Shown: positions 22,369 to 31,624 of the stretch, piece after piece
Layout of the letters: each line of letters starts with the position of its first letter
How positions within the stretch are numbered: the first letter of the stretch is position 1
DNA from: Merluccius polli
Taxonomy: Eukaryota; Chordata; Actinopteri; Gadiformes; Merlucciidae
Assembly: GCA_030340625.1 (NCBI GenBank)
Contig: JAOPHQ010000568.1
Location: forward strand, 525,001-589,000
Direction of reading: 5' to 3'
DNA length: 64,000 nt
Position numbers and translations under genes: made by a program
Notes under the pieces: model-generated
Database searches by the model: none
What the model was told of the DNA's origin: nothing
Seen by the model: the letters and a program-made list of their open reading frames with translations, nothing else

Positions 22369-22695
22369 GGGAGCTATAAGGACCAGCAGAAGTTAAGCGA
22401 CTCATTTTCTCTATTGCAACCCTCACGGTTCTCAGAGAGCAACATGTGTTTTACATATGAATGATAAGGCAGAGCGCTGCAGTACCTGCTCCACTGTGCC
22501 TAATAAACGCCTTTGTTACTTCATCGAAATGCAAGCAGGGTTCCGTATTGTGCACAATGCTGCATCAGATGTGCGAGTGCATGTTTATGCACAGGCCAAG
22601 TTGACTTTGCCTGGTGGTCACATTCCTGGGTACATGCACCTGGGAAAACTAGAACAGGTGTTCAGGGGCTAACAGATTTTTTTTACATACAGCAG

Positions 22696-22696
<1 letters not shown>

Positions 22697-22757
<61 letters not shown>
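22697..22757. repeat. (CA)n microsatellite
   Basis: About 30 pure units. Confidence 0.95.
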
Positions 22758-22759
<2 letters not shown>

Positions 22760-23240
22760 TGGTCTGATCACAACATGAACAATAAAATGACCATGTACAA
22801 GTGTTCTTGAAAGCATATGCTAAGCCAAATGCACACATTTTCACACTAATGAACAGATGGACCTATATACATACAATACATGCACGCAACAATCCATATT
22901 TTGTCCTTTTTTCACTTTCTTTTTGGCATATTTGTTTGTTCTCATTCCCATATTTTAACTTCTGGCTGCTTTAGTTTTCAAGACACACGGTGAATCAAAT
23001 ATTTCCAGTGCACCCTGAACACTGCTGTCGTTCTCCTCTGCCCCTGTCACCGCTGCTGTTGGTGTTGTGTGATATGGCACCATCATGCACTCTTTTGGCA
23101 CAATATCGTTCTTTTCTTATCTGTCTGTCTATTGTCTTTCCCTTCCCATGTTTCTCTTCTTCGGTTACTCTTCTGTGGATACATTTGGTTGGTTTCTGCC
23201 ATTGCACTTGGACATCTTGTAGCACACATTTTTTGGTTTG
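22758..23240. other. No recognisable feature
   Basis: Unique DNA. The 143-codon frame at 22990-23421 runs into the transposon at 23249 and has no domain. Confidence 0.5.
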
Positions 23241-23248
23241 TTTTGTTT

Positions 23249-23305
23249 TAGAGCCCGACCGATATGGGATTTTTAGGGCCGATACCGATATTCCGATATA
23301 TCGGC

Positions 23306-23353
<48 letters not shown>

Positions 23354-24018
23354 ATATATATTTAAGAAAATTTAAAAAAGAAATTCCAGAAACGCGTAAC
23401 AAAACAAACAGATTTCCCTAACATTAGTTATATGTAGTTATTTATGAGTCCAGGCTCGGACTGGTAATCTGTACAACCGGGCAAATGCCCGGTGGGCCGG
23501 TCCACATGTGGGCCGGTGGCCTCGGAATTTATTATTATTTTTTTTTTTATGCCGACATTTTTAAATTATTTATTTCCCCAGCGGCCCATGAGTGGCCCTG
23601 CGTCCTGTCATGTATAAATGCATCCCCCCCCCCCGTCAACAATCGCGCAGACAGCATTTGTTGTACATATTGTTTGAAAATATTGTTTTGATTACTAAAT
23701 AATAAACAGGGGAAACATGGAAATTGTTATTTGAACATGCTTGTCACGCCGGCCTGCCGAATAGCTCTACTACAAACTTGATATTGCAATGGGCACAACC
23801 GAACTGATGTCTGCAGTGCTGCTTGAAGCCCCGCCCCCCTGGCGACGGCAGGCAGCGAGCAGCCAGCGGCCACAGCGCCCCCTGCTGCTCATGTCTCTCG
23901 CGGTGGTTGAAGGGTGTTTCGTCCGTTTTTAAAAATATTCATTTAACGGCCATTATGAATGCCGATACCGATAGTTTGGAAAATGCCTAATATCGGCCGA
24001 TAAATCGGTCGGGCTCTA
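23249..24018. mobile_element. hAT element Y (TAGAGCCCGACCGAT ends)
   Basis: A 770-bp element with ends TAGAGCCCGACCGATATGGG and ATAAATCGGTCGGGCTCTA. It is flanked by identical 8-bp TSDs, TTTTGTTT (23241-23248 and 24019-24026). Subterminal GGCCGAT/ATCGGCC units recur near both ends. It contains a (TA)n plus poly-T tract at 23308-23351 and GGGCCGG-rich internal sequence (23450-23600). It encodes no transposase. Confidence 0.88.
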
Positions 24019-24040
24019 TTTTGTTTTCATGTGTAGGCCT

Positions 24041-24048
24041 ATATAATG
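24041..24048. other. Target-site duplication of element A, ATATAATG
   Basis: Matches 25820-25827 exactly. It becomes visible only once the nested element X (24053-24921) is removed from the 5' end of A. Confidence 0.8.
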
Positions 24049-24052
24049 TAGG

Positions 24053-24921
24053 CAGTGGCGGATGCAGAACGTGACAGATGGGTGGGCCTGGATTAAGTTG
24101 GGGTGGGCCTGAATCTACGGTGTCCCAAAATCAAAGCAGTTGTCCTGAATCCTAAATTCAGAAGCACCACTAAAGGGACAGTGTTTCTCATACATAGACA
24201 TAATTGATTCCGCTTTTTTTTTCCCCCCAGCGCGATTTGATAATAGCCTATAACTATCGTTCCATTTATTCATCTCAGCTGTCTTTCTCGTTCACACACA
24301 CGCATGCTTGCACTGAGTGCCCTATGAGTCTTATCATTAAGAACTAACTTTAAATAATTAATATTACGCTAAATAATTTCAAATGCTTCTTCTTGCTTTA
24401 AAATTGTCTCAACAGGTGACTCTGAAGAACAATAGATAAGCATACAGGTATATTTAACCTAGAATCAGAAAGTGTGAGTTGCCGCCCGCTGCACACACCG
24501 CGCTGACCGACTCCACCGAACACCATGACACTCGACCCACAAAGCGCTGCCTCACACCACATCACACATGAAACAAGTATTCATAAAAATTGGTTTATTA
24601 GCCTACTTATTTTGTGATTTAAATTTCATCTGCTGTCAAAACTGAGCTTAATACAAAAGCCTATACCTACCATAGGCTAAATGGTTACCGAGCCAGATCC
24701 ACATCATTCACAAAAAGGCAACCTTGTAGCCTATAATACGGCAGCGCAATTAGAGAGCACGGAGCTCTAACAAAACAACAAAAACAACAACATAACACTA
24801 TTCAGTGCACAACACATTTAAAGAAATGAAAAGCAACATTGCATAGATAGTGCATGGGCGGGCCAGCTGTCAATCAGGGCGGGCACGGGCCCACCCAGGC
24901 CCGCCCACAGCTCCGCGCCTG
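24053..24921. mobile_element. hAT element X nested in A (CAGTGGCGGA ends)
   Basis: An 869-bp element starting CAGTGGCGGATGCAG and ending CTCCGCGCCTG, with inverted GGGTGGGCCTGG / GCCCACCCAGGCC just inside. TSDs are AATGTAGG (24045-24052) and AATATAGG (24922-24929), one mismatch. The duplication spans the last 4 bp of the target of A and the first 4 bp of A, so X inserted after A. No protein is encoded. Confidence 0.8.
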
Positions 24922-25362
24922 AATATAGGGTTGGGCGATGTCCCTTAAATTGGCAGTTGACGATGCCCACTAAGCGGGCCGCCTATTAACGACATGGACC
25001 AAGCGGTTCTGGACCAGGAAGGAGACATGAACACTTTTAATAATCGTATTTACCGTATAACTGCACACAACTTTATTTAAAAGCAATCAAATGTAAAACA
25101 TGTGTGTTTGTATTCTGGTGTCCGGTGCGTGTGGATGTGCGGCTCCTTCGGCGGAGCGGTTCATGTTAATAGCGGAGTCCGGGAGGGTTCACCTTCACGG
25201 CGTAGTTACGAGGGATGTGCGACTATCGTTTTAAAAAATACTAAAGTTTTTTTTAAAGTTAGAAAGATATTAGATATTTACCGATATTCACGCTCCGAAT
25301 TACAGCGATCAGACACAGGGAACTAAAGCCGCGATAAAGGTATGAGTCCCGTGTGTCTAGCG

Positions 25363-25426
25363 GTGTCTACCTGCCCAGGTGTCTACCTGCCCAGGTGTAT
25401 ATCTGCCCAGGTGTCTACCTGCCCAG
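25363..25426 (+). repeat. 16-bp tandem repeat, 4 units, inside element A
   Basis: Units of GTGTCTACCTGCCCAG; the third unit has diverged. The same unit occurs three times at 43729-43776. Confidence 0.9.
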
Positions 25427-25566
25427 CTGTATTGGTCAGTAGGCCTATTTCTACAGTGATTAGTTAAATCAGGGCTTGTTGTGACCACGGATGTATTCGG
25501 TTTGCGATGCTCATGCCTTCTTATTTTTATGTTTTACTTTTTGCTCGACTAATGAAAACGTATTCG

Positions 25567-25603
25567 ACTAAGACTAACCCCCTAGTAGGGGGTTAGTCTT
25601 AGT
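25567..25603. other. Perfect palindrome, 18-bp arms, 1-nt centre
   Basis: ACTAAGACTAACCCCCTA is followed by G and then its exact inverse complement. It lies inside element A in a segment related to 57506-57655. It could form a cruciform or RNA hairpin. Confidence 0.9.
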
Positions 25604-25827
25604 TAACTTACAGCACTTTATATGGATCATTAGTTATATTTTCAATTTATTTACAGAGCAATCCCTGCAAAGTTTTTAGGTAATAACTATAGAAGAGACT
25701 ATAGGATTAGTGTGTGTCGGACGAGGGGGGCGTGGCATCACGATGGTGGCTCTCCATCGTGATGTCAGTCAGCCATCATGATGGACGATGACATCGTCCA
25801 TCGGCACAAGTCAACCCTAATATAATG

Positions 25828-26255
25828 GGCTTGTATTGTGTTGGTAAAGGGGAATCATTGAAAGCAGGTGGAGATAATCATTTGGCCAAACCCATATTTG
25901 AGTTTTGCTTGGAAACGTGTTTTCCAAGATGGCCGGTTTGTGGCGAGCAGGGTGGAGAAAGGGAAGAAAGCACAAGCTAAAGTAACAAGGAACTATGATT
26001 AAGTTAAAGTTAAAGTTAAAAAGTGGTGCCGTCATTATGTTAATACATTAAATAAATGATCATATCTCTTTGGCTTGTCTGGAATTGTATGAAGGTTAAA
26101 CCAAGACAAAACAACTGTAAACTCTAGTCATAAGAAAACATTAGACAGACCACTGTTTGCTGTAATTGTTGCTTATGGTAATTGTAGAATAAACCATTTG
26201 TAATAATATAACTTGTTTGAGATTCTTTACTTGACCAGTTTGGCAGTCTCTCCCC
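25828..26255. other. No recognisable feature
   Basis: Unique AT-rich DNA with AAAGTTAAAGTTAAAGTT at 25993-26018. Confidence 0.5.
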
Positions 26256-26282
26256 CCAACACACACACACACACACACACAC
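26256..26282. repeat. (CA)n microsatellite
   Basis: About 13 units preceded by CCCCCCAA. Confidence 0.95.
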
Positions 26283-26574
26283 GTTTACAATTCAGCATTA
26301 AATTACTGTTGGGAAACTGTTGCCAACAACTGGCAATAACTTATTAAAGTTGAAGACACTGTCTACTATGAGCCTTAAAAAATACACCACTATGTTGTTA
26401 TAAAAATAGTATAGGCTGGTTGATTTTGTAGTAAACACAAAAGTAAACCACTGAGTTTGCATATTCCCCACCGGGTGCTCCAGTTGCTTCCTGCTTTAAA
26501 AAAATGTCTGGCTAATGGATGACCCATTCATTTATTTTCTTTATTTTGCGGTTCACAGTTTGAAGCCTAAAGCC

Positions 26575-26715
26575 TAAAGTGTCTTTTTATCCAAAGCAAC
26601 TTGCAATGAATTTTGGATACATGTCGTAAAGGAGCAGGTGGCGATATTGGGCATCTTGCTAAAGGATGCCTACAGGTAGACTGAGGACATGGGGAGCAAC
26701 CCCCTACCTTTCATA
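26575..26715 (+). repeat. Dispersed fish repeat, TTTATCCAAAGC type
   Basis: Contains TTTATCCAAAGCAACTTGCA and then GGGCATCTTGCTAAAGGATG, followed by a stretch corresponding to the GxCCTACCTTT end. This is the order of a repeat found throughout fish genomes. Related copies lie at 36957-37022 and 37918-38090. Confidence 0.6.
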
Positions 26716-26851
26716 CTATTTTTATCTACACACTCACAAATAATTCACCATGGCTTTACCTGCTTTGTCTGTGGAGATGGTTGGGGCCAGATCACCCACA
26801 CAATCCCACTCAACTAAAGGAAGAACAGAATTGCACATAGAATTGGTTGTT

Positions 26852-26900
26852 TGTGTGTGTGTGCATTTATTTTTTGTTTGTGTGTGTGTGTGTGTGTGTG
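26852..26900. repeat. (GT)n microsatellite, interrupted
   Basis: Two GT runs separated by CATTTATTTTTTGTT. Confidence 0.9.
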
Positions 26901-27162
26901 TTCAAAGAGTCACGCACCGTGTTTCTACAAACAAGCCGTCTGTACGCTGACACCTGCCATCTCAGGGCATGAAATAAGACCAAGAAATATATATTTTGTG
27001 AAAAAGGATCATCTCCTTTTTTCCGCTTGTCATTTACCATCTGCTCGCTCTTTTCTTCTACCTCTCCTTCGCTGTCCTCCGCCGTCTCCACCACATCCGT
27101 CTTTTTCAGTTTAATTCATTCTTTCCATCTCTCTATACAATCTTTCTCTGTTTCTCACTTTG

Positions 27163-27164
27163 TC

Positions 27165-27205
<41 letters not shown>

Positions 27206-27236
27206 TCTCTTTCTCTCTCTCTTTTTTTTTCTTCTT
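27163..27236. repeat. Poly-C, (CT)n, poly-T tract
   Basis: C run of about 13, then CT repeats, then a T run. It lies 140 bp upstream of the micro-exon acceptor, which has its own separate pyrimidine tract. Confidence 0.9.
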
Positions 27237-27376
27237 GAATCTAGTTGGGGGTACAAAGGGTTCAGGTGCATCAGCTAGTGCTTTGTCTCAGTGCTGGCTG
27301 AGAGCATCAGAGAGGGGTTTCTAAGTCATGCTTGTCTGTAATAAACCTCTCTCCCTCTCTTCTTGTCTTCCTACAG

Positions 27377-27410
27377 GAGAGAGGAACATCGGATGGCACC
27401 ATCGACCGAT
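27377..27410 (+). CDS. 34-nt coding micro-exon, second exon of the same gene
   Basis: The acceptor region TCTTGTCTTCCTACAG ends at 27376 and a consensus GTAAGT donor starts at 27411. Read in phase 0, as required by the upstream exon ending at 14253, it encodes ERGTSDGTIDR and leaves one base (T) for a codon split with the next exon. The frame has no stop. Two strong splice sites only 34 bp apart, phase agreement with the 14097-14253 exon and the same strand argue for a genuine exon rather than chance. No downstream exon was found before the end of the window, so the next intron would exceed 36 kb. The peptide has no domain I can name. Confidence 0.55.
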
Positions 27411-28430
27411 GTAAGTACTCCGCTGAAGACAAACATTTTTTCTATATGTTTCTGAAATTTTTTTCAGAAAAAAAACATTTCTTTAACACTAAATCTTCCT
27501 CATTGGGATTGTATGGCTTGCATATCATTGATCATCTGGATGTATTTGACATGAGGTAGACCTTTTGATGAAGTGACAATGAAGGCTCTTGCGTATTTGA
27601 CAGAAATATTTATTCATAGAAATAGGATAGCTCTGTATGTTCAAATGTAGACCTGTCATTATGCCACATTTCCTTTTACGTGTGCCCAGACTATCGATAG
27701 CAATTATGACAACAAACAATCTTTGAGCACATAGTTGCCATGTTCTGAATAAAACGGCACCATAATAATAGACAGTGTTAAAGTGTGTTTTTGCGGTAAC
27801 ACTGCGACAATCCATGTCAACATTATAGTTTCACTGATATGCATACCTTTCAAGTAATTGTTTTTCACCCACACACACAGTCCAAGGGTTGCATACATAG
27901 TCATCAAAATGGTTACAATAGCGCTTCTACGACATACAAGTTGTATGCTTTGTAATTTTGTATGACTAACAGACTGAAAAGACTGAGAACAGTTACTGAC
28001 TCTAATAGTTAACTTGACTAATGCCACAGGAATGACCATTTGGACTAGACTCCAGCTCAGTTGTCCAGAGGTCCCATACATCATTGCTATTTAATTCATG
28101 GTCTGAAAAGCTACTCTATAATTTTGGAAGGAACTTGGCAGATGATTGATTAGTTGCTTGATTGGTAGGGTCATTTATTTATTAACTGACTTATTGATTG
28201 GTTGGAGGATTATTAGGTTGTTTGATTGATAATAAACATGGTGGTGGATGTTTTTTCCCATTGCTTTTTGCCAGTAATTCCATTGTTGTCCTTGGTGTAT
28301 TGAGTTGGATCCTATGATTGAGGATGGCCAACCTGCTGTGAGTTAAATGCAGTAGAGTAGACTTAATCAACTCAACCATTAGGGTGCCATGGCCTACATA
28401 TTTACCAGTTGAATATTAATGTTTTGTATA
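27411..28430. other. Intron sequence, nothing assigned
   Basis: Unique AT-rich DNA. The antisense 126-codon frame at 27704-28084 lacks any domain, start context or splice flanks. Confidence 0.5.
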
Positions 28431-28438
28431 TATGTATG
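28431..28438. other. Target-site duplication of element Z, TATGTATG
   Basis: Identical to 30289-30296 at the other end. Confidence 0.85.
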
Positions 28439-29201
28439 CAAGGGCGTAACTTTGGGTCTGCCATTGGGGGGGTTAAACTCGCGTCATATTTATTTATTTA
28501 TTTGTTTATTTATTTATTGAATCATTTTCTTGTGTAAAAGGTGACATGCCAATTTGCCGTTCTTGTATTAGAAATACATTGCGATACTTTTACTGATTTT
28601 GGCTACTTTTTGACTATTTATGCCATAATGACACAGTAGTTAAATTCAGTGTTTAAGCACTAGCCAACAGTGGCAGCTTCCACCTAATTGATTTTGTGTG
28701 TGTGTTCACTATCTTATGAAAAAAAACACAAGAACTTAAAGATTAATCAATTGCATCACTGTATTGGCACCTACATGCAGCAAATGTATTATGCACAATT
28801 CAACTCTCAAACACATCACACAATACAGGGTGGCACACTGGAGTGCAGCTTGCACCTCTATTCTGAACATGGCAAACTGATTTCACATATTGGTGGGCAT
28901 CACCAGTTCAAACTAACAAAATCTAAACAAAAGCATGTAAATACAAAAGAAGGCCTATCTGTCAATCACATTTGAAGGTATTTTACAACATATTAGGCTA
29001 AAATAAGAATTGACTAAAAGAAACAGGATGCTATACTGACGTCTATTCTGCCAGCAACTATAGTACTACTAGCAGACTATAGATATTGTTGGGCAATTCA
29101 GATAAAAGCACCAAACACCTGTTTGCGTCTCTGTGTAAAAGAAATGAACTGTGTACACACTGACTTCTTAGTTAAGAGGTCCAATTTGTCCTGATGGATC
29201 G

Positions 29202-29308
29202 TCCCGCGTCTGTGTGAAACGATCTGGGTTCTCATAAACCCGTTCGCGGTGGTAAGAGACGAGCAGAGTCTACAGCGTCCGCTTGCAGAGCAGAGTCTAC
29301 AGCGTCCG
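29202..29308 (+). repeat. Left arm of a 107-bp inverted repeat
   Basis: Starts TCCCGCGTCTGTGTG and ends ACAGCGTCCG. It matches the inverse complement of 29515-29621 at 105 of 107 positions by eye, with no gaps. The inner part contains two copies of CAGAGTCTACAGCGTCCG with a 27-bp period. Confidence 0.92.
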
Positions 29309-29347
29309 TTCACTCCAATAATAACCCGGTCACGGTGATAGATTACG

Positions 29348-29485
29348 CTAACCCTAACCTAACCATAACCCTAACTATAACCCTAACCCTAACCTAACCA
29401 TAACCCTAACTATAACCCTAACCCTAACCATAACCCTAACCCTAACCTAACCATAACCCTAACTATAACCCTAACCATAACCCTT
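29348..29485 (-). repeat. Telomere-like CCCTAA array
   Basis: About 138 bases of mixed CCCTAA, CCTAA, CCATAA and CTATAA units. Pure CCCTAACCCTAA occurs several times. CCTAACCATAACCCTAACTA recurs, indicating a higher-order unit of about 40 bp. The G-rich strand is the minus strand. Confidence 0.9.
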
Positions 29486-29514
29486 TTTGGAGTGAATTGT
29501 TTCACAGTAGACTG

Positions 29515-29621
29515 CGGACGCTGTAGACTCTGCTCTGCGAGCGGACGCTGTAGACTCTGCTCGTCTCTTACCACCGCGAACGGGTTTATGAGAACCCAGA
29601 TCGTTTCACACAGATGCGGGA
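29515..29621 (-). repeat. Right arm of the 107-bp inverted repeat
   Basis: Inverse complement of 29202-29308 with two mismatches. The loop between the arms is 206 nt. Confidence 0.92.
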
Positions 29622-30288
29622 GGGTACCTTTTGCGTCAGTATCAGATGTCTAGGGGCGTGATGACAAATCGTCGGTATATTACGAGTTGGGATGAGAACG
29701 TGTTGGATATTATGGCCCCCCCTTGTTCAGATATGGACCGCGGAACGCATACAATAATATTCATTTATAGTGCATGAAATGAACCACTGAGAATTCGAAC
29801 ACCACTACAAAATGGCGAGCACCCTATATTGTGCACTATATCCGTGATAGGGAACGATTTCGAACACAGCTCATGGTATAACAATAGGGGTATTTACCTC
29901 CTTTTCGTCAGGATTTTTACTCTTTTTCGACCAACAATGAAAAAGAGTTGTCTGGCTGCCTTTCCGTGTCCTTTTCATCGCCACATTCATTTAGCATGAA
30001 CTTTCTCAACTATTCATCCCAGCGACTGCGCGAAATAGTTCGGTTTGGTAAATAAAACGGGTTGGGTCATACCAAGTAGTCGGTGGGCGGGCGGGGAGGG
30101 GGGGGGTACATTACAGATGATTAAAACATGATACTATCTTGCTGCCAAATTAAATTAATAAAGAAAACAAACAGAATATTTCATATTTTTCTGAATTATG
30201 TGTGATGATATTGGGGGGGTTATATTAGCTGGATCTGATTTTTGGGGGGGTCATGACCCCCCTAACCCCCCCGCAAATTACGCGCCTG

Positions 30289-30318
30289 TATGTATGTATG
30301 TATGTATGTATGTATGTA
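30289..30318. repeat. (TATG)n microsatellite at the right end of element Z
   Basis: About seven units, continuous with the right TSD of element Z. The left TSD has only two units. Confidence 0.95.
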
Positions 30319-30970
30319 GGGAACAACTTCTTTCCAGCCATGCATGCACATTGCTCTGTGTTCTGTTCATATTTAAAGCATCACTTGCCACACTGCAGGG
30401 AGAGCCTACACATTATCTGATTCACCTCAGAGACCTGAGTTTGACTCTGCTGACATAGGAGTAACTAGAGAGGAGGTAACACTGCAGCAACGACAGACAT
30501 AAACAGAAAACAAACATAAACAACTAAATTAACCACTTAACCACAGTGTCTGCAAAAAGAAACTGTGGCCTCACGCTCAATGATATAGTTTGCTTCTGTG
30601 TTGTTTTTATTGGAACTACAATCTCCTTAGCTTGGCAGAATCACAATGTCAACATTTGCAAATGAAAGGGAGACATTTAATGTTTTGTTGGGCTGATGTA
30701 GTACAGCTTTTGTATATGTCTCAGGGCCGTATTTTCTAAAGCTGCATGTAATTGCGAACAGTAATTGGTGGTTTCTTTTGTTGGCTGCTCGTGTTGAGCT
30801 TTACACAGTCGCAAAACAAGGATACACTTCTGCATTTGTGAAAGTGCACTTCAGATATTGGTTGGATTGGGAGAGAATCACACACAGATGCCAAACACAC
30901 ACACTCACACACACACATGCAAACTGCCATGGGGAACTGTCAGCCCCTACTTTATGTACTTTATGCGTAA
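30319..30970. other. No recognisable feature apart from short CA runs
   Basis: Unique DNA with an interrupted CA tract at 30893-30918. Confidence 0.5.
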
Positions 30971-31620
30971 GTTATACCATGACCCGGGTGAATACTTGAT
31001 TCTGATTGGCTGGAGAGGTGTGCATTGTTTTCAAACAGTTTTTCATGCACGGCTATGATGTGTCGTCTTATCACGGTCTAAAAATGAATGCACTAAATGA
31101 AACGTTAATAACTGTTAACTTGGACCGGACTCGGACGGGACTACGTTTAGAAAGCTCTCCCATTGCCATGTTGTTACTAAGATCGTCTCTATTTACTGGA
31201 GTAATAAGGTAACGTTGCCATGTCGTTACTAACATCGTCTCTATTTACTGGAGTAATAAGGTAATGTTGCCATGTCGTTACTAAGATCGTCTCTATTTAC
31301 TGGAGTAATAAGGTAACGTTGCCATGTCGTTACTAAGATAATTTCTATTTACTGGAGTAATAAGATAACGTTGCCATGTCGTTACTAAGATCATCTCTAT
31401 TTACTGGAGTAATAAGATAACGTCTGCATTCCATATGAATCTCATATTAACTGACATTAGGCATTAGTCAGACCCATATATTTCTCTGGTCATTTGCCGT
31501 TTGTTTACAGGCACACAAGAAGTACTGTGAGCTAAAAGTTGTACTTTTGAGACAGAATTACCCCAAAACATGAATCAACACCCTCATGTTTTAATTGATT
31601 CGCAAGTGGCCATGGTATAA
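30971..31620. mobile_element. Minisatellite-bearing transposon, copy 1
   Basis: Bounded by TTATACCATGACC at the left and the inverse GGCCATGGTATAA at the right, with further imperfect inverted similarity inside. It shares the left module CACGGCTATGATGTG and TCTAAAAATGAATGC, and the right module TTTTAATTGATTCGCAAGTG, with copy 2 (38916-40818). It contains five 52-bp units. No coding capacity. The TSD was not identified. Confidence 0.65.
31163..31422 (+). repeat. 52-bp minisatellite, 5 units
   Basis: Exactly 5 x 52 bp. Each unit starts TTGCCATGTCGTTACTAAG and ends GGAGTAATAAGGTAACG. Units differ only by substitutions. Confidence 0.95.
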
Positions 31621-31624
31621 GCGG

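Larger units (their letters stand above)
24049..25819 (+). mobile_element. hAT element A, interrupted by element X
   Basis: Element A consists of TAGG at 24049-24052 plus 24930-25819, about 894 bp in total. Its termini are TAGGGTTGGGCGATG and the inverse CAACCCTA, with an 8-bp TSD. The 3' subterminal region has repeated CATCGTGATG/CATCATGATGG words forming hairpins. A 16-bp tandem repeat lies at 25363-25426 and a perfect 18-bp-arm palindrome at 25567-25603. Element B (58849-60061) has related ends in inverse orientation. It carries no transposase. Confidence 0.82.
14254..27376 (+). other. Inferred 13.1-kb intron between the two coding exons
   Basis: GTAAGT donor at 14254 and CTTCCTACAG acceptor ending at 27376. 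It contains several hAT insertions, a LINE relic, MITEs and many microsatellites, listed separately. No further exon with both splice sites and an open frame was seen. Confidence 0.5.
28439..30288. mobile_element. hAT-like element Z carrying a telomere-like fold-back
   Basis: An 1850-bp element with ends CAAGGGCGTAACTTTGGG and GCAAATTACGCGCCTG, an imperfect inverted pair of the CAGGGGCGTAA hAT type. It is flanked by 8-bp TATGTATG duplications. Inside the left end is an (ATTT)n tract, and both ends carry G/C runs. The middle holds the 107-bp inverted repeat and telomere-like array listed separately. No transposase is seen. Confidence 0.82.

Noticed and set aside
26256..26282. Z-DNA regulatory element at each (CA)n tract
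   Set aside because: Long CA/GT runs can adopt Z-DNA, but there are more than a dozen here and nothing ties a particular one to a promoter.
27704..28084. 126-codon antisense frame without an obvious simple repeat
   Set aside because: No recognisable domain, no splice-site flanks, and normal AT-rich intronic composition. A frame of this length is expected by chance in 64 kb.
29348..29485. True chromosome end or recent telomere fusion
   Set aside because: The array is short, degenerate, in one orientation, inside a transposon with TSDs, and flanked by unique DNA on both sides.
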